Shown piece after piece: positions 27,001 through 39,804 of a stretch of DNA of 64,000 nucleotides. The translations under genes and the position numbers were made by a program. Under the pieces are notes generated by a model. That model made no database searches. It was not told the DNA's origin and worked only from the letters and a program-made list of their open reading frames with translations. The stretch spans positions 4,964,001-5,028,000 of the forward strand of contig NC_088178.1 in NCBI RefSeq assembly GCF_028769735.1, given 5' to 3'. Position 1 is the stretch's first letter, and each line of letters starts with the position of its first letter. Origin of the DNA: Zonotrichia leucophrys gambelii. Its lineage: Eukaryota > Chordata > Aves > Passeriformes > Passerellidae.

Positions 27001-30000
27001 CATTTTCTTCAATTTTAGCTGCTTCTGACATCACCTAAAACTGATATAATTTCTGATATTGATAGAAACATTGCCTGTAATTTATTTGATAGAAAAGGAA
27101 TGAAAAAATAATTTTAGTCTTTACTCTATATGTGTACATTTGAAGACCTGTAATATTTATCGCTTCTCAAGAAGCAGTACTTAGCAATGTAAGTGTAGAT
27201 TACTAGAAAATGACACTATATAATTCAACATGAATTTTTAGATAATATTTGTTGTCATATCCCTTTCTACTTTGGCCACTCTTAAAAAGTATATTTTAGA
27301 GAACTGAGAAATTCTTGAGGTGTGCATTATCTATTTGGTTTTCTTTTGTAAACACAATCAAAATATCTCAAATTGTTGAAGGGTTCACTTTCTACAACAA
27401 TTCTGTATTACATGCCAAGCTAAGACACATTTTAATTTTTATTTTATCCCTGAGCTATTCTTTTATCTCAATCACATATTTAACCACTACCTATTTGAGA
27501 CTGGTTCACTGACTTTATGTTGTAAAAATATTGACTTCGCCATTCAGAGAGACTATTTCTCCATCTAGTGATACAAAACCAGATTATTTTACACAAAATA
27601 ACTAGAGTACACCATAAATAAGAGAGGAAAAAAAACCCCACCAAAACCATCCAATGCAAAAAAGGCAAACAAAGCTAAGACAACATAAAACAAATCCAAA
27701 ACTTAAGTCATCCCTATCTTATCCAAAGTTCCCTGATGTACCGTGAACTCCAAATTCACTGTCAGTGCCACAATAACTCAGCACTAGGGCTCACTGCAAT
27801 TCACCCACACCTCTGAACCTGTACCAGGCAAAACTGAAGGAAATTCAATGTAAAAACTCCTTATTTACCATGGAGCACTGTGATGCTTTAGTGTTAAAAG
27901 ATGTCTCTTCAAGCAAGAACACAAAAGAGAATCTTGTTTAAAGCCACTGAGCCTTGGAATCCTCAACGAAACTAATTCATACTAATCCTATTCCCAGAGA
28001 TATCTACAGAATTGCATAAATGGAGACAGAATGTTAGTTAATGACAATTTACACTTAATATTTTTAAAATCAGTTCAAAAAAAGCAAAGCACAAGAAATT
28101 ATAGTCTATGCAGTCTCAAAACTCAAACAGAAAATCATCAACAAAAAACTTTGCCAAAAATATAAATCCCTGCATTTCCCAAAAATAACATGGAAAAACG
28201 CAGGAATACTAAAACATTTAAACAGTCCACATACTCTTTTCTGTAAATAACATGTGAGCAAAGAGTTTCAAACTCCTTTTTGAGCCAGCACTGCTGATGG
28301 CACATTTATCTTTTAGATACTGATTCCTGGCTTTAGGGTGGTGTAAAGCACACACTGTAGTTCAACCATACACAAGAACTGCATCTCTATTACTAATGTG
28401 AATTGGTGTGTTTGGTAACTAATATTAATTACAGTGAGCACTCACCACATGCATTTCTGCAAGTTAAGAACCAAAACCCATCAAAATAAATTATTTTTAT
28501 ACCTGCTGAATACAGTCAGTTGGCAAAAAATATTCAGATTGATTGTTTGCCATAAGTAAAGGAAAAGGAGATGAATTCTTCTGCAAGAACACTGGCCATT
28601 TTGCAGCTTTTATTCTTCCAATCCCTTGTAGGATAAATTGTGGGAAAATAAGTTTTATTTACTGGCATCATTGAGAGCATTCAGCTGAAAAGCTATAACA
28701 CAGAACCAGAAAATATGTCATTTCTGAAATTGAAAACATATCACATTTCAGAAAATAACCTAATAAACAGGAAAATAATTACTTGAACTGTGGGCTGCAA
28801 TGGACAGTGATTTACATAAAAGAGCAGATAAAAATCTCAAGCCATCAGATGCATCGATGACCACTAAAAAGCAATAAATTTGAGGTCTGTGTTTCATGCT
28901 AATTGACAACTTTTTATTGCACAGCTTGTCAGAACAGTCACTGAGACATGTAGGCATCCACAAATGAAAAAGCTAATTTTTGAAGGATGCTCAACAGCAT
29001 CTAGAAATTATTTCAGTACAATAACAACCTCAGTAGCTGGGAAGACCTGCAGACAGATGGCTTTGGGACCTTGAAGCACATTTCATAGTATTATCCTTGA
29101 ATAATTTAATTAAGCAACTACTATTCCTTGCAACAGAGCTTTTTGGAGGAATCCAAGCAAGAGGAATACAATGAAGTGGCATTTCTCTGCTTCCCTGCTG
29201 GCACCCTGGCTTATTTCAGAAGTGTGGACCAGGGAAGGGCAAGACATTTTTTTCCTCTCTCTGTTTCCCTGCTGCCCATATGGAGGGTGTGAAGGGAAGG
29301 TGCACAGAGACAGAAAGGCTGTGTAAAATCTTACTGAAATGCAAGAAACTCTGTGCATTGTAAACATTGTGTAAAATACAGGTGAATGAAGTCAGAGACA
29401 TCCCTTTATTCCAAGAGGCAAGGAAACAGAGGACAAAGAGACGGCTTGAAGGACTTCTAAGAAGGACATGGCAATCATCCCTTCCAAATTGGAAATAGTC
29501 AATTTCCAGGCAAGAATAGATGCTTGCTAACAGGTGAGGGCTCTTTCAAAAATATGAAAGGTCTAGACATGAAAATGTTTGAAACCATAAACCAGAACCC
29601 TGTCTCCAGTATATCAGACAGGGCTCAGCCATGTCCCATCTGCTGACATGTAACAGAACTTTCCTCCTGCTGGCCTTAAATTACTCATTTATCCAGACCT
29701 CGGAAAGCAGAGAGAATTCAATCTGCACTCAGTTCATAAAGCTCCAGCGTCAGAGAGACAGAATTTCTTTCTTCTCCCTCATTTTCCCACCTTCTGGCAT
29801 CACTCCTGGCCGGTATTGCCACTGGAATGGCACTTTTGGTGGTCCAGGTAACTGCATTGGGAAAGGCATTTACCTTCGTAAAGGAAAAAAAACCCCACCC
29901 ATTTATCCCTTTTTCAGCTGCTGTTTTACTGGACTGCTTTCAACCTGAACAGGTTTAAGGGTGGCTGTGAGTGGAAAGTAATTTCCATAGATTATTTTTC

Positions 30001-30788
30001 AAAGAAAGTGATTTTAGACAGCAGGAGGAAATGATGAATCTTGCATGAAATTTACCCTCCTATGCCAGAAATAATGAAAACTAGGACAAGCTGTTCCACA
30101 GAAGGATTAGACACTTATCCAAGATTGGATAACTGTCAGTATCTGTAAACATTTTCAAAAGTTTACACTACACCTGGGAATCTGAGTCTTTTGAGTCATT
30201 TTGGCAGACATGCTCCTTTTCTTAGAATCCTTTGAAAAGGTCTAGGAGCTTCTATTTCCATAATTTGTGGGGTTTTTGCAAGAAAATTATTAAAAGGTTA
30301 AAACGTGTATCAGCAAATAAAATGTGGGAGCAAATGAGAATACTCTGCTTTACTGAGAATGTTAATTAAATCTTTGCAATATTTACAAGAGATCAAGAAA
30401 GCCAAAGTGCTGGGTGTAGGTGGCAAAGTTTTGGCAGCAGGGGAGGTGTGGAGGGGGGAGAGATTTGGGGAGAAATGCCAGGGACAGCCTTGGCAAGGAC
30501 ACAGACAGAGGCAGCCACTCCTAGTTGCTTCCTCCTGCAAAAACTGTGCCCAGGAATGGAGAGAAAAAGGAAAAAAAAATTTAAAAGACAACACCAAGGT
30601 AAGAGAAGAATGCAGGTATCAGAGCCAGGGTTTTCGTTAAATTTTCCCAAATCTGTTTTGATCATGATCATAATTAGTCAGTGATCTCCTTGTATTTATT
30701 TTGACCCATAAGATTTTTTTGGCTTTCTTTGCCTGCCTGTCCTGCTAAGGAAAGGTCATGGGAGAGCAGCTGGGTGGGAGCAGCAGTA
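18031..30788. other. Long non-coding stretch, no gene identified
   Basis: About 12.7 kb of AT-rich sequence has only short, unrecognised open frames. A GC-richer patch lies at 26290-26415. Sequence around 18420-18720 and 22070-22150 has homeodomain-type TAAT words and a less eroded look that might reflect conserved non-coding DNA, but this is only an impression. No CR1 tail, paired LTR edge or RNA gene was recognised. Confidence 0.5.
26290..26415. other. GC-rich patch in AT-rich surroundings
   Basis: Around 125 bp are clearly richer in G and C than either flank, with words such as GATGCGGTGTCCCAAGCCCTG. No open frame, CR1 word or LTR edge explains it. It could be an unrecognised repeat piece or a short regulatory island. 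Confidence 0.35.
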
Positions 30789-31112
30789 TGTCAATGTTGT
30801 CTTATATATTCAAAGCTCTCTTACCATTATGGTGCAAGGATTCTGTAGCACCAGAGTTTCACACCTCCTTGATGTTTCTCACAGGCAGCTCCTCTAAGCA
30901 CTGACTGTTCTTGATCCCTGCAGCAGCCATCTGACTCCAGTTCCCACCAATCCACTCTTTTATGCCACTGCTCTAAGTGGCTACAGGTGTGGCCTGTTAA
31001 GATCAGGCTGCTCCTAATCTTTAGTAATTGGTTCCAGCTGCAACTCTTTGGGGGATAAGATTACATTCTACATTACCTTCATTTATCCATACTGTGTCCC
31101 CCTACAAGTCAA
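30789..31112 (+). mobile_element. Solo LTR, family B copy 2, with 6-bp target-site duplication
   Basis: The LTR spans 30795-31106 (312 bp), opening TGTTGTC and closing CCTACA. It is flanked by TGTCAA (30789-30794) and AGTCAA (31107-31112), a 6-bp duplication with one difference. It aligns along its whole length with copy 1 at 12390-12699, sharing for example CTCCTAATCTTTAGTAATTGG and GGATAAGATTACATTCTA. The two copies have nearly equal length and both sit directly between their duplications, so both are solo LTRs of one family. The duplication length points to a class II (ERVK/ERV2-like) element. The plus orientation follows copy 1. Confidence 0.87.
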
Positions 31113-32997
31113 GGTCAGTTCCCCACAGCAAAAAATGTTCTTTTCCTTGGGAGCCTTTTCTTTTATGGTCTTTCTACATGTGCCACCATTGCCTTTGATT
31201 CCACATTGCAAGCGCAGTATGCACCAGCGTGAGCCATAATCTTTCTAGCTGATGTAATGAAGGCAGGGAAGAAATGTCAGATTCAGTTGTGTGTGTATTG
31301 CCAGCCAGATTATTAGCATTCTGGTCCTTAAAAATCCTAAGAATCTCTTTGTATTATGACAAAATTTTTATCCTGTTGTTCCCAATGCCAGATAATATTT
31401 GCAATTTGCTGTGTAGCAGCAGTCAGAGAGAGCAGAGCTCTCACACAGAGCCCTGTCATGCCCCTCAGGCGAATTTCACAAGTGACAATGTGTTATGTCT
31501 TCTGAAAAGAACAGCAGTTTTGCCAAGAAAACAAAACAACAATGAGTCTGGCCAGCTTTCAAAACATTCAAATCTCAGAGCAATTTTTTTTTTTGCAGAC
31601 AGGTTGTGGCAAAAACAAACCCTCAGGACAACTTTGCACTTTCTGAAGCAGTTGTTCCAAATTTTCCATACTAGCAGATGTAGTGAGTCAAAACCAATGT
31701 AAAGATCTCCATATGAAAGGTCAGCAAGCCTGCAATTACCACACAGCTCTGTGTAGGCTGGATTTATGTTCTACATTTCTTCTGATAAAGATTTTAGTAG
31801 CTAAGTCTTTATACACAGCTGCTTCTTAAAAAGGCACTACTCACCGGAAAAATAATAATTATTTTGCTATTCATGGCTTCAAAATACAGCCATTTTTTAA
31901 CTGCTTGGATTTCTAGATCAGTCCTACATAATTCTGCAGACAGACTCTTGGGTTTGGTGCATATGGCCTTTGCAAAGCAATGGGTAAAACCCTTACTGTG
32001 TTTGGGTTGAATATAAAATATATATAAAATATCCCTTTGAATATAAAATATCTCTGTGACTTCAAAAATTTTATGTAGCAATTTAGCAGAGGTACTCGAG
32101 AATTTTTTTATTGTTAAAATGTTTAATGGTTGTAGCCACACTAATGAGGAGAGTCAATGTCTTCACAAGCTTCAGTTGGTTTTTGTGTAGGCAGACTTGA
32201 ACCACAAAAGGTGTGCTAACATTGTGGGTCATGAAAAGAAGCTGAGTTTGTAGAGACATTGCCTTAATAATTCAAATCTGTGGTGGAAATTCATTTTGCA
32301 ACTCCTACTTGTGAACAGTGGCCAGACTTTTACTTTGCTAAAAGTATTGCAACCAATAAAAAAGTAGTTGTGGGACTGGTTTCCTGGTTTGACTACCATG
32401 AAAATATTTAGGAGGAAAAAGAGGAATTCTTAATTTATGTTTCTTGTGGGCAAAACATTGACAGGCACATGTTCAAAGGTCAGATCCAGCCCTCAACAAG
32501 AGGTGGTCATTTGGCATGGTACTGTCAGCTGGTATCCCAGCATGTGGAGAAATAGCTCTGTGATTTCTTAATAAACTGTCTCCTGAAGTACTGATTGTTT
32601 TTTTACTGGAATCCTGTTGTTTCAGCTCAGAAAAAAACAGTCAAATGAGTGGCATGAGCTAAATGTCAGTTCTGACAACTGTATTCCACCTGTCAGATTT
32701 CTGGTGCAGTCTGAAATCAATTTATTTGGTTCCTGTCTCTAAGTGCTAATCAGCTTGCATTTCTGAAGCAACTGCTGCTGAAAGTAAGTAAAAACAATCT
32801 TATACAGCTGATATGTTGGGTTTGCTTGTCATGGACTTTCTGAAAAAATGTTTTACATAAAAATACTTGTGAAATTACTCAAATCTTCAGCCAGAACTGA
32901 ATCCTAGATAGAGTTCAACTGTGGTTCTAGTTGAAGTCATTGTTGGATTCTAAGAGATTTCAATCATCCTCAAGACTCGCATGTAGCTATAAATATC
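31113..32997. other. Non-coding stretch, nothing identified
   Basis: A 142-codon open frame at 31274-31702 (+) is the longest here. Its translation is low in recognisable features, lies just past an LTR, and shows no domain I know, so I do not call it a gene. No other repeat was recognised. Confidence 0.5.
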
Positions 32998-33073
32998 AGA
33001 GTTTGGACTTGATGATCTTGGAGGTCTTTTCCAACTTTGATTCCCACCAGTGATTCTCTGATTCTGTGATCTG
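32998..33073 (+). mobile_element. CR1 LINE 3' tail
   Basis: The stretch reads GTTTGGACTTGATGATCTTGG, then AGGTCTTTTCCAACTTTGATTC, and ends in two degenerate octamer units (GATTCTCT, GATTCTGT). This is the standard avian CR1 3' end in plus orientation. Only the last part of the element is present, typical of the severe 5' truncation of CR1 copies. Confidence 0.88.
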
Positions 33074-36000
33074 TAATAACAGTTAGACCCCTTGTCTTCT
33101 TTTCTCTCCAGTATTTCAGAAACATTAATCATGCTCTGATCTTAAGACTTGCTCCAAGTCAAACTTGAAGGACTTGGCCCCATATTTTGAAAAAATTACT
33201 TAGTATTACATAAATCTGCATAATTCAGTCAAAATTGATGTCTGCTTTCTTTTAATGTGATGGGTCTATCTGAGGTGTAAATACCTTTAATCCTAGCAGT
33301 ACACAGTGTCCATTTTGGGTTTGTAACTAAAGCAGTGCTGGTAACACACCAGTTTGAGCATTGCTGAGCAGAACTTTGAAAACATGAAGGGTGTCTCTTT
33401 TTTCCACTCTGTCCCTGCAGCAAATAGGCTGGGGATGGGCAAGAAAGTGGGAGGGAAGAAACTGTGGGAGACAAACAGAGGGGGAGATTTAGGGCAGGCA
33501 ACCATTGCTCAGTGACTTTTAGAACGTGCAAGTGATTGCATCATTGTCATCACTTGTGTGTGGGTTCTCCCCTCCACCCCTTCTTCTCTTTTATTTGCTT
33601 ATTAAACTATGTTTATCTCAGCTCATGGGTTTTCTCACCCCTGCTGTTCCAAATCTCTCCTCCATCCCACTGGGAGTGGTGCTGCTGACCACGGAGAGCC
33701 CACTCCATGTGAGTATGTGCAACATGTGATGCACGTGGTTGGTACCTTCTGACTCATCTGTTGTTTGAATCCTCTCAGTGTTTCAAAAGGAACACCAATG
33801 AACACTGAAAAATGTAAAAGGATGTGAAAATCCCTTGAGATGTAAAGATTCTCAGGGTTTCTGATAGTTAAACCATAAATGAGATGGCACAGATGCCTGG
33901 GGCGGTTTCTAGTGCTGACACAAATTCCTGCAGCTATTTGCCATTAGAAAATCAAACTTAAAAAACCTCCCTGAAACCAAAACTGAAAAATTTAGAGAAT
34001 ATCATCTATTTGCTCTTAGATCTCAGGTGCCAATCTGAGGATCCCTGCGTAAAACTATGACACATTAACAGAAAAAAATGAAGATTTAGCACTAACAGAC
34101 CACTACAGCTGTATTCCAGCAGACTGAACGTTTACCCGTAACAATTTTCCCAGATATGAGCCAGTGGTCATCCCACAAAAACACCATGACACCTTTTTAT
34201 GTGTTGCATGCAGCTTTTCTTCTGGAAAAAAGAAAAAATGTCAAGAAAATATAAAACTCTATCAAAGTCCAAACTTCAGTAGAGAGTATCAGATAATTTC
34301 TGTTGGATATCAGTTACTGATTGTAATCCCTTTTTAAAGCATTTAAAAAATCCAGTCCTAGAAGAGCTGTGCTGAATCAAGTTTTCATTTAGAAATTATT
34401 AAATTATTTTTCATTTTTATAAGTCTGTCTGTGCTTCCTTCATGTCAGGAACTCTTCTTGCATTTCAATTTCATTGTAATGAAGCTGAAACTGGCTTTTT
34501 TCACTTTTATATGTACAAAACATATTGAGTATCTAATAGTAAGAAAAGCTTTGAAAGAATTCTTACTAACACAAAAGGATAGTTTGTTAAAGAAATGAAA
34601 GATTAGAGCCAATTATACAGCATGGCTGCTTTAAATTTTTTCAAATACAGCATCAAATACATCCTATTCCATCGATTTATCCTGTAAGTTTAAAATGTGA
34701 CTCATATACATGAATCATATTTTTTTCATTGATTGCCCCCCTAAAATTTCTGGCAATTCCTACATTAACCTAGGGATAATTATTAAGCAAAAGAGGTAGA
34801 AAAAGGCAGACTCACAGGAACCTGATGAAGCCTTTAGAGTGACAAAGGCATGCAGGATTCAAAGATGTTACCCACTTCCTTTGCAGACACCTAAGTTTCT
34901 CCAATTCTACTTACATAAGTTCTAATCAAAGGACAAAAATTAATTTGGAGTTATCTGCTTTGTAGGTCAGCACTTTCTGTTACTTGGAAAGAGAAAATAG
35001 ATCATTAAAAGGGATATATCAGCAGGAGAACAGGTTGGAAGTGCTTTAGGAAAATGAAAAAGAAATAAAAGTAAAGTTTCACAGAAGAAGAACCTTTCCA
35101 CCTCATGATCTGCCCAGCATACACTGGGGCATATCCTACTGGCAAGTGTGTAAAAACCTCTTCATTCCCAGAAAATTAGGTACAATTTGTGCCTGTAAAG
35201 AAAGACTAATATGACTTCCATGTTACCATCAATCTTTTATCTTCCTGTTTTTATTTGGGGTGGGGAGAACATATCTTGTTAGTAAAAATAAGTTAAGTCT
35301 TTGCTGAAGAAGTGGAGTTTCTCAATCACACTCCAAATTCCAGCTTTAGCACCAGACCTGAGTGATCACATTTTTCTAGTTACTTAAACCTTATCTTTGT
35401 CCCCTGATTCTCTAAGTTCACATTAAAATAGAGCTTGAGCAGAGCTGCCTTTCCAGACAGACAGCACAAAGTGAGAGACAGCTGTTCTTGATTTCCTCCA
35501 GCATGTATAAATTGCCTGGCACATCTTCATCAATATTGCACACAGAATTCTCAGCAGCCATCATAAACATGAACACAAAGAATTGAGAGAGTTTCCAAGA
35601 CAGAATGTTATTTTTGGATGACAAATTTGCAATGCCTTCTGCAGATCTAGAAAGCTTTCATCATAATTGTAAACTAGTATCAAAAACCTATGCAAATGTA
35701 CAAGATATTTTTAATTTTCTCTGTGTGTAGGAAGACAAGGAGAAGGCAATAGGGACAAAAACCTGAGAGAAACATTGATTTAAGTGTTCTGCCAAGTCTG
35801 TTTCAAATTACAACAGAGCTATTATATGTTCAGTTTCCATGCTGTGTATTGGTACCCTTGCTCAAATATAGTCTTCCAAATGCAGTTTTCAGTCATGAAT
35901 AATTCTGTCATCTGGTAGTCAGCTGAAATGTGCCATTAACCATACTGTCAACTGCTAATATTATAGGTTACTTTGCAAATAAATAACAACTGCTTTGTAA

Positions 36001-38218
36001 AAAAATAAAGCACAAAAAGCATAAATGCATTTTTATGAAAGTATAGAAAGTTTATCCTTTATATTCTTTTTCTACTTTTAGCATTTCATGAATGGGTAGC
36101 AATTGGTAAAATTTTCTTCCTTCCTTCTTTCTTATGGCTGGTGCCACTCTGGTGCAATGCTTTACATTGTGATGGAAAATAAATCAAAATGGTCACATCA
36201 GGTTCAGAAATTACAGAAATCCCTCAACTCCACTAAGTGTTGTCATTCCAATAATTTGTTAAACTGAATTATGTTGCTCATATGCAGTCTTTTGATTAAT
36301 ATATATTTCTTCAAATGCACTTAAATCAGAATTCATCACATTAAGGTCGTGACACTCCTGCCATTTGGTTTTACAGAAGTAGCTTTCATTAACAACAGGG
36401 TGATGACCTCAGCTTTGAGTTTTCTGGTTCTGACAGTTTGTGCTACAGTTTTAATGAGATTTAAAACCAGGCTTTTCAGCGCTGCACTCTTTAAACAGTG
36501 TTCTTAACAGCTACAATTTCCTCTGTGCAATCCATTAACAGTTCCTAGCCCTTTCCAGCTGAACCAGTGACAGACACTTGTTTAACTCTCCGGTGGCCTT
36601 TATGAGGTGTAGGCATAAATGTTCCTGTCCCAGTGATGCCATTTGGTTTGATTAATATGCAGCAATGGCTGCAGAGATGTTTCTCAGCATTGTGTAGAAT
36701 GATGTGCATGAAGCAAGGACACAAGCTATAACCTGAAAATATCCCCCAAGCACCAGAAGGGGATGTGGTACCACTGTTTGTAATCATTGCACTCATTGTT
36801 TACCCTGTGTTGTTCTGAAACTCTTGGGTTTGTGTAAAGACAAGCTTATGTTTAGGTGTGAGAGCAGATGGAAGCTAAAGTTTTAGCTGCGTGTCTTTTT
36901 AGCATGCAGAAGACAAAACTTTCTCTGATGTCAGAAACAGATGGAAACCATTACTGCCTATCACAATACAGATATTACTAATTTCCTGTTCTAGAAATCT
37001 GGCAGGACCATACATAAAGACTTTTTAGAAATATCCAGCTATCTAAAGCCTGTGGAACCATGAGACATGTGTAACATTTAAAACGTCAACCAAAATAATA
37101 CTAAAAGCCCTTCCACAAACCTGAAAATATTTTATCAAATCTAAATATATTTTTATCAAGTCTAAACATATATATTCCATTTGAATCACCCCTTAGGTAA
37201 AAATAATAAATCAGAATGACCTACTCTGATGGGATAAATCAGAGCATGTCTTTTACTAATAGGAAAAAAGAGCTGACAGAAAGTAAATAATTTGCAGACA
37301 AATGAAAGGATCATTATTTGTTTTCTAGCAAATGCTGAGAACTGTACTTTTTTTTAAAAAATCACTATGTTTTGAATAAAGTTGTTTTGGATAAAGGCTT
37401 TTAACTATCAAACCCAAAGTCCAGCCTCTGAATGCATGCAAAAGGGTGGCCTCACATTAGGAGCAATAAATTATTAAAAAAATGTTGCTAAAACACAAAT
37501 AACTTTTCTTTGTACAGCTAGAAAAGTAATTGACATTAAGTGCCTATGTCATTTTTCTGCTATACACAACTTCCGTCTGTGAGATCTCTGAATCTACCTC
37601 TTCTGTGCTGGTTTCATTTCTTCCTAAAATACTTAATGAGCCTCCAACTTGGAAATCAGGTAATTTAGTTCAAATTAATCTCCCACAAAACACAGTCCAG
37701 CCTATTTCTGTGATTGCAAGAACATTTTCTTTTTTCTCCTTTTTCCTCACTGCTTTTCTACAGTTCTTCTTGATTTATATATAGTGTACATCTAAAACAA
37801 TCTTAGCACAAAGTAAAACTCACTGCCTGGATTTCCTGCCTTTCACTGTGAGACCTGACAGAAATATAGCTTGCAAGTAGAAGCCACTTCAACACAGGCA
37901 TCTTGTCCATAAGTTAAACTAAAAATAGTGGAGGTTTTTTTTCAGTTTTCTGTCAGTAATTTGTAGCACCGTTCCAGGCAAAGCACACTTGACTGGGGGA
38001 ATTCAGGTTCATTTATTGCCAATTAACATAAACATTCAATTACTGATTTGGGTGTTGGGAAGCAAAGAAGACAAATATTTAAACACAAGAGGGAAAACAA
38101 CTGTGTGCTCCTTTTCCCAGGCTCCACATTGCAGCAGACACTTCTCCTTCCCCTCCCTCTCTCCACTTTGTACAGACACAAGTCACTGCCCATCCCTCCT
38201 GAGGCCATGGCTGGGTAT
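33074..38218. other. Non-coding stretch, nothing identified
   Basis: Only short open frames with no recognisable product are present. A segment at about 36560-36760 containing TTTGATTAATATGCAGC has POU/homeodomain-type words and could be conserved regulatory DNA. That is an impression, not a call. Confidence 0.5.
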
Positions 38219-38680
38219 TGTACTTGCTGGGTCCCTCGTGGCAGGGAGGAATGATAAATCTGACTCCATATTCTCAGAAGGCCATATATCATATTATTAT
38301 ATTATATTATATTATATTATATTATATTATATTATATTATATTATATTATATTATATTATATTATATTATATTATATTATATTATATTATATTGCTATAC
38401 TAAAGAATACAGAAAGGCTACTTACTGAATGCTAAAAAGATAATAATGAAAACTCATTACTCTTTCCAGAGTCTCGACACAGCTTGGCTCCGATTGGCCA
38501 ATAAGTCAAAATATTTCACAGCAGAAACCAATGAAACAATCACCTGTGGGTAAACAATCTCCAAACACATTCCAAAGGAGCAAAACACAGGAGAAGCAAA
38601 TCAGATAATTATTTTTTTCCTTTACTCTGGGGCTTCTCAGCTTCCTAGAAGAAAATTCCTGGGTGATGGGATGAGGATCA
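38219..38680 (-). mobile_element. LTR family C, copy 1, containing a pentanucleotide expansion
   Basis: On the minus strand this aligns with the LTRs at 45288-45662 and 53468-53892. It shares the GAGAAGC-type block and the TTTGGAATGTGTTTGGAGATT word with the 53.5-kb copy, and a CCTTCTGAGAA word before the 3' end. Its AT-rich polyadenylation-type region has become the (ATTAT)n array at 38296-38393. The plus-strand left edge at 38219 (reading TGTACTTGCTGG) is taken as the LTR 3' end. The right edge at about 38680 directly abuts CR1 sequence and looks truncated. No matching target-site duplication was found. The open frames at 37989-38435 and 38218-38403 are artefacts of the array, translating as YYIIL repeats. 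Confidence 0.75.
38296..38393. repeat. (ATTAT)19 pentanucleotide microsatellite
   Basis: Nineteen uninterrupted ATTAT units run from 38296 to 38390, followed by a partial ATT. The array sits inside the family C LTR, at the place where the other two copies have short TAATAAAATA-type sequence. It probably grew by slippage from the LTR's own AT-rich tract. Length is likely variable between individuals. Confidence 0.97.
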
Positions 38681-38985
38681 GCTGTCTCCAGGAGCTCTGT
38701 GGTGCTGGGGAGACAGAACTGGACACAGCACTGCAGGTGTGCTCTCACCAGTGGGAAACTGAGGAAGGAATGTTCTTCTAGAGCAGCCTGGGATGCTCTT
38801 GGCTTTATTTGACACACTGACATTTTATGATATCCAACTCAGAGATTTCTCTGCCATGCTGCTTTCCAAGTTGCTCAGACCCAGGTGTGTGCTGGGTATT
38901 CCTTAGCTATGCCTTTCCCTCTGTTGGAACTTAAATTTCTTGCATACATGCCTCCCCCAGCAGCATTTGACACCAGAGTCTATTG
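38681..38985 (-). mobile_element. CR1 LINE body fragment
   Basis: On the plus strand the words GACAGAACTGGACACAGCACTGCAGGTG, written here as two overlapping pieces ACAGAACTGGACACAGCAC and CAGCACTGCAGGTGTGCTCTC, then GCAGCCTGGGATGCTCTTGG and GCTGCTTTCCAAGTTGCTCAG, match the reverse complement of the CR1 reverse-transcriptase 3' region. The CR1 3' tail is absent; the fragment stops where the family C LTR begins. Similarity fades after about 38950. It is an inactive relic. Confidence 0.8.
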
Positions 38986-39804
38986 TTGGTTTCACAGGAT
39001 TGAGCAGGTTTGTCAGACTCTTACCACCATCTGCTGTTGAGACAGCCAAAGTGAGTCAGACAATTCTTAATTGACCACTGGACAAAAGTGAAAGCAAACT
39101 AAATGATGCTGACAAGGCCTGAGTCCCTGCACTGTCACATCAGCATTGTTTACAAGATATGCCAGTAAAAACCCCCAGATAGGGAAATTGTGGATTATGG
39201 AAATAAAGGGATTTTCTCTTCCTCTTTAAATTGGATAGAACTATGGTCTCTCCACTCTTTTCTCTTATTTAGGGACTGGCTATGCTAAGCTCTTAACCTG
39301 TGGTGTAATCAAGGTGCTGAGAAGTATTTTCAAACTAGAAAAATCCTAGGTCCTTAATCAGGGTTGGTGAGTTACTGCATGCACTTATTTTTCAGAGATG
39401 ATTTCTTACTGACTGCTAATCTGAAAGTCTGCCCTTACAATGAAAAGTGAGAGAAATTTAGATGAGCAAAAGTTGAAGTTGGTCAAATATGCAGCAGAGA
39501 ATTGATTGCTTGGTGACCTTGTCCTGATGACAAAGGCTTTTGTTTCACTGCTTTTTTTTTTCTTTTCTTTTAATTAATCTGTTGAAGTCAAAACTGATTT
39601 CAAACTTGGTGTCAGGAATGAAAAAAACCTTTGTGCACTCTAACCCCATCAACTTGAATTTCCTTGCATGAAATAGATATAAAATATACAGTGAAGACAT
39701 GATGAAGAGGAAAAAATATGGAATGGATTTCAGAGTGGATGATTTTGCCCTTAATAAAGTAATGAAGGAAAAATTAGATAAAGACTTGTGCAATTTAACC
39801 AGAT
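38986..39804. other. Non-coding stretch, nothing identified
   Basis: This is AT-rich sequence between two minus-strand CR1 pieces. It holds no recognised gene or repeat edge. Confidence 0.5.

Noticed and set aside
29631..29948. 105-codon open frame with a GRYCHWNGTFGGPGNC segment
   Set aside because: The cysteine/glycine-rich stretch looked domain-like, but I could not tie it to any family, and no splice context supports it.
31274..31702. 142-codon open frame, plus strand
   Set aside because: No recognisable domain and no splice or promoter context; length is compatible with chance in 64 kb on six frames.
38296..38393. CRISPR-like regularity
   Set aside because: It is a simple 5-bp microsatellite with no spacers.
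37989..38435. Longest open frame, 148 codons, plus strand
   Set aside because: Its length comes from the ATTAT array, which lacks stops in this frame and translates as YYIIL repeats; the rest lies in LTR sequence and flank.
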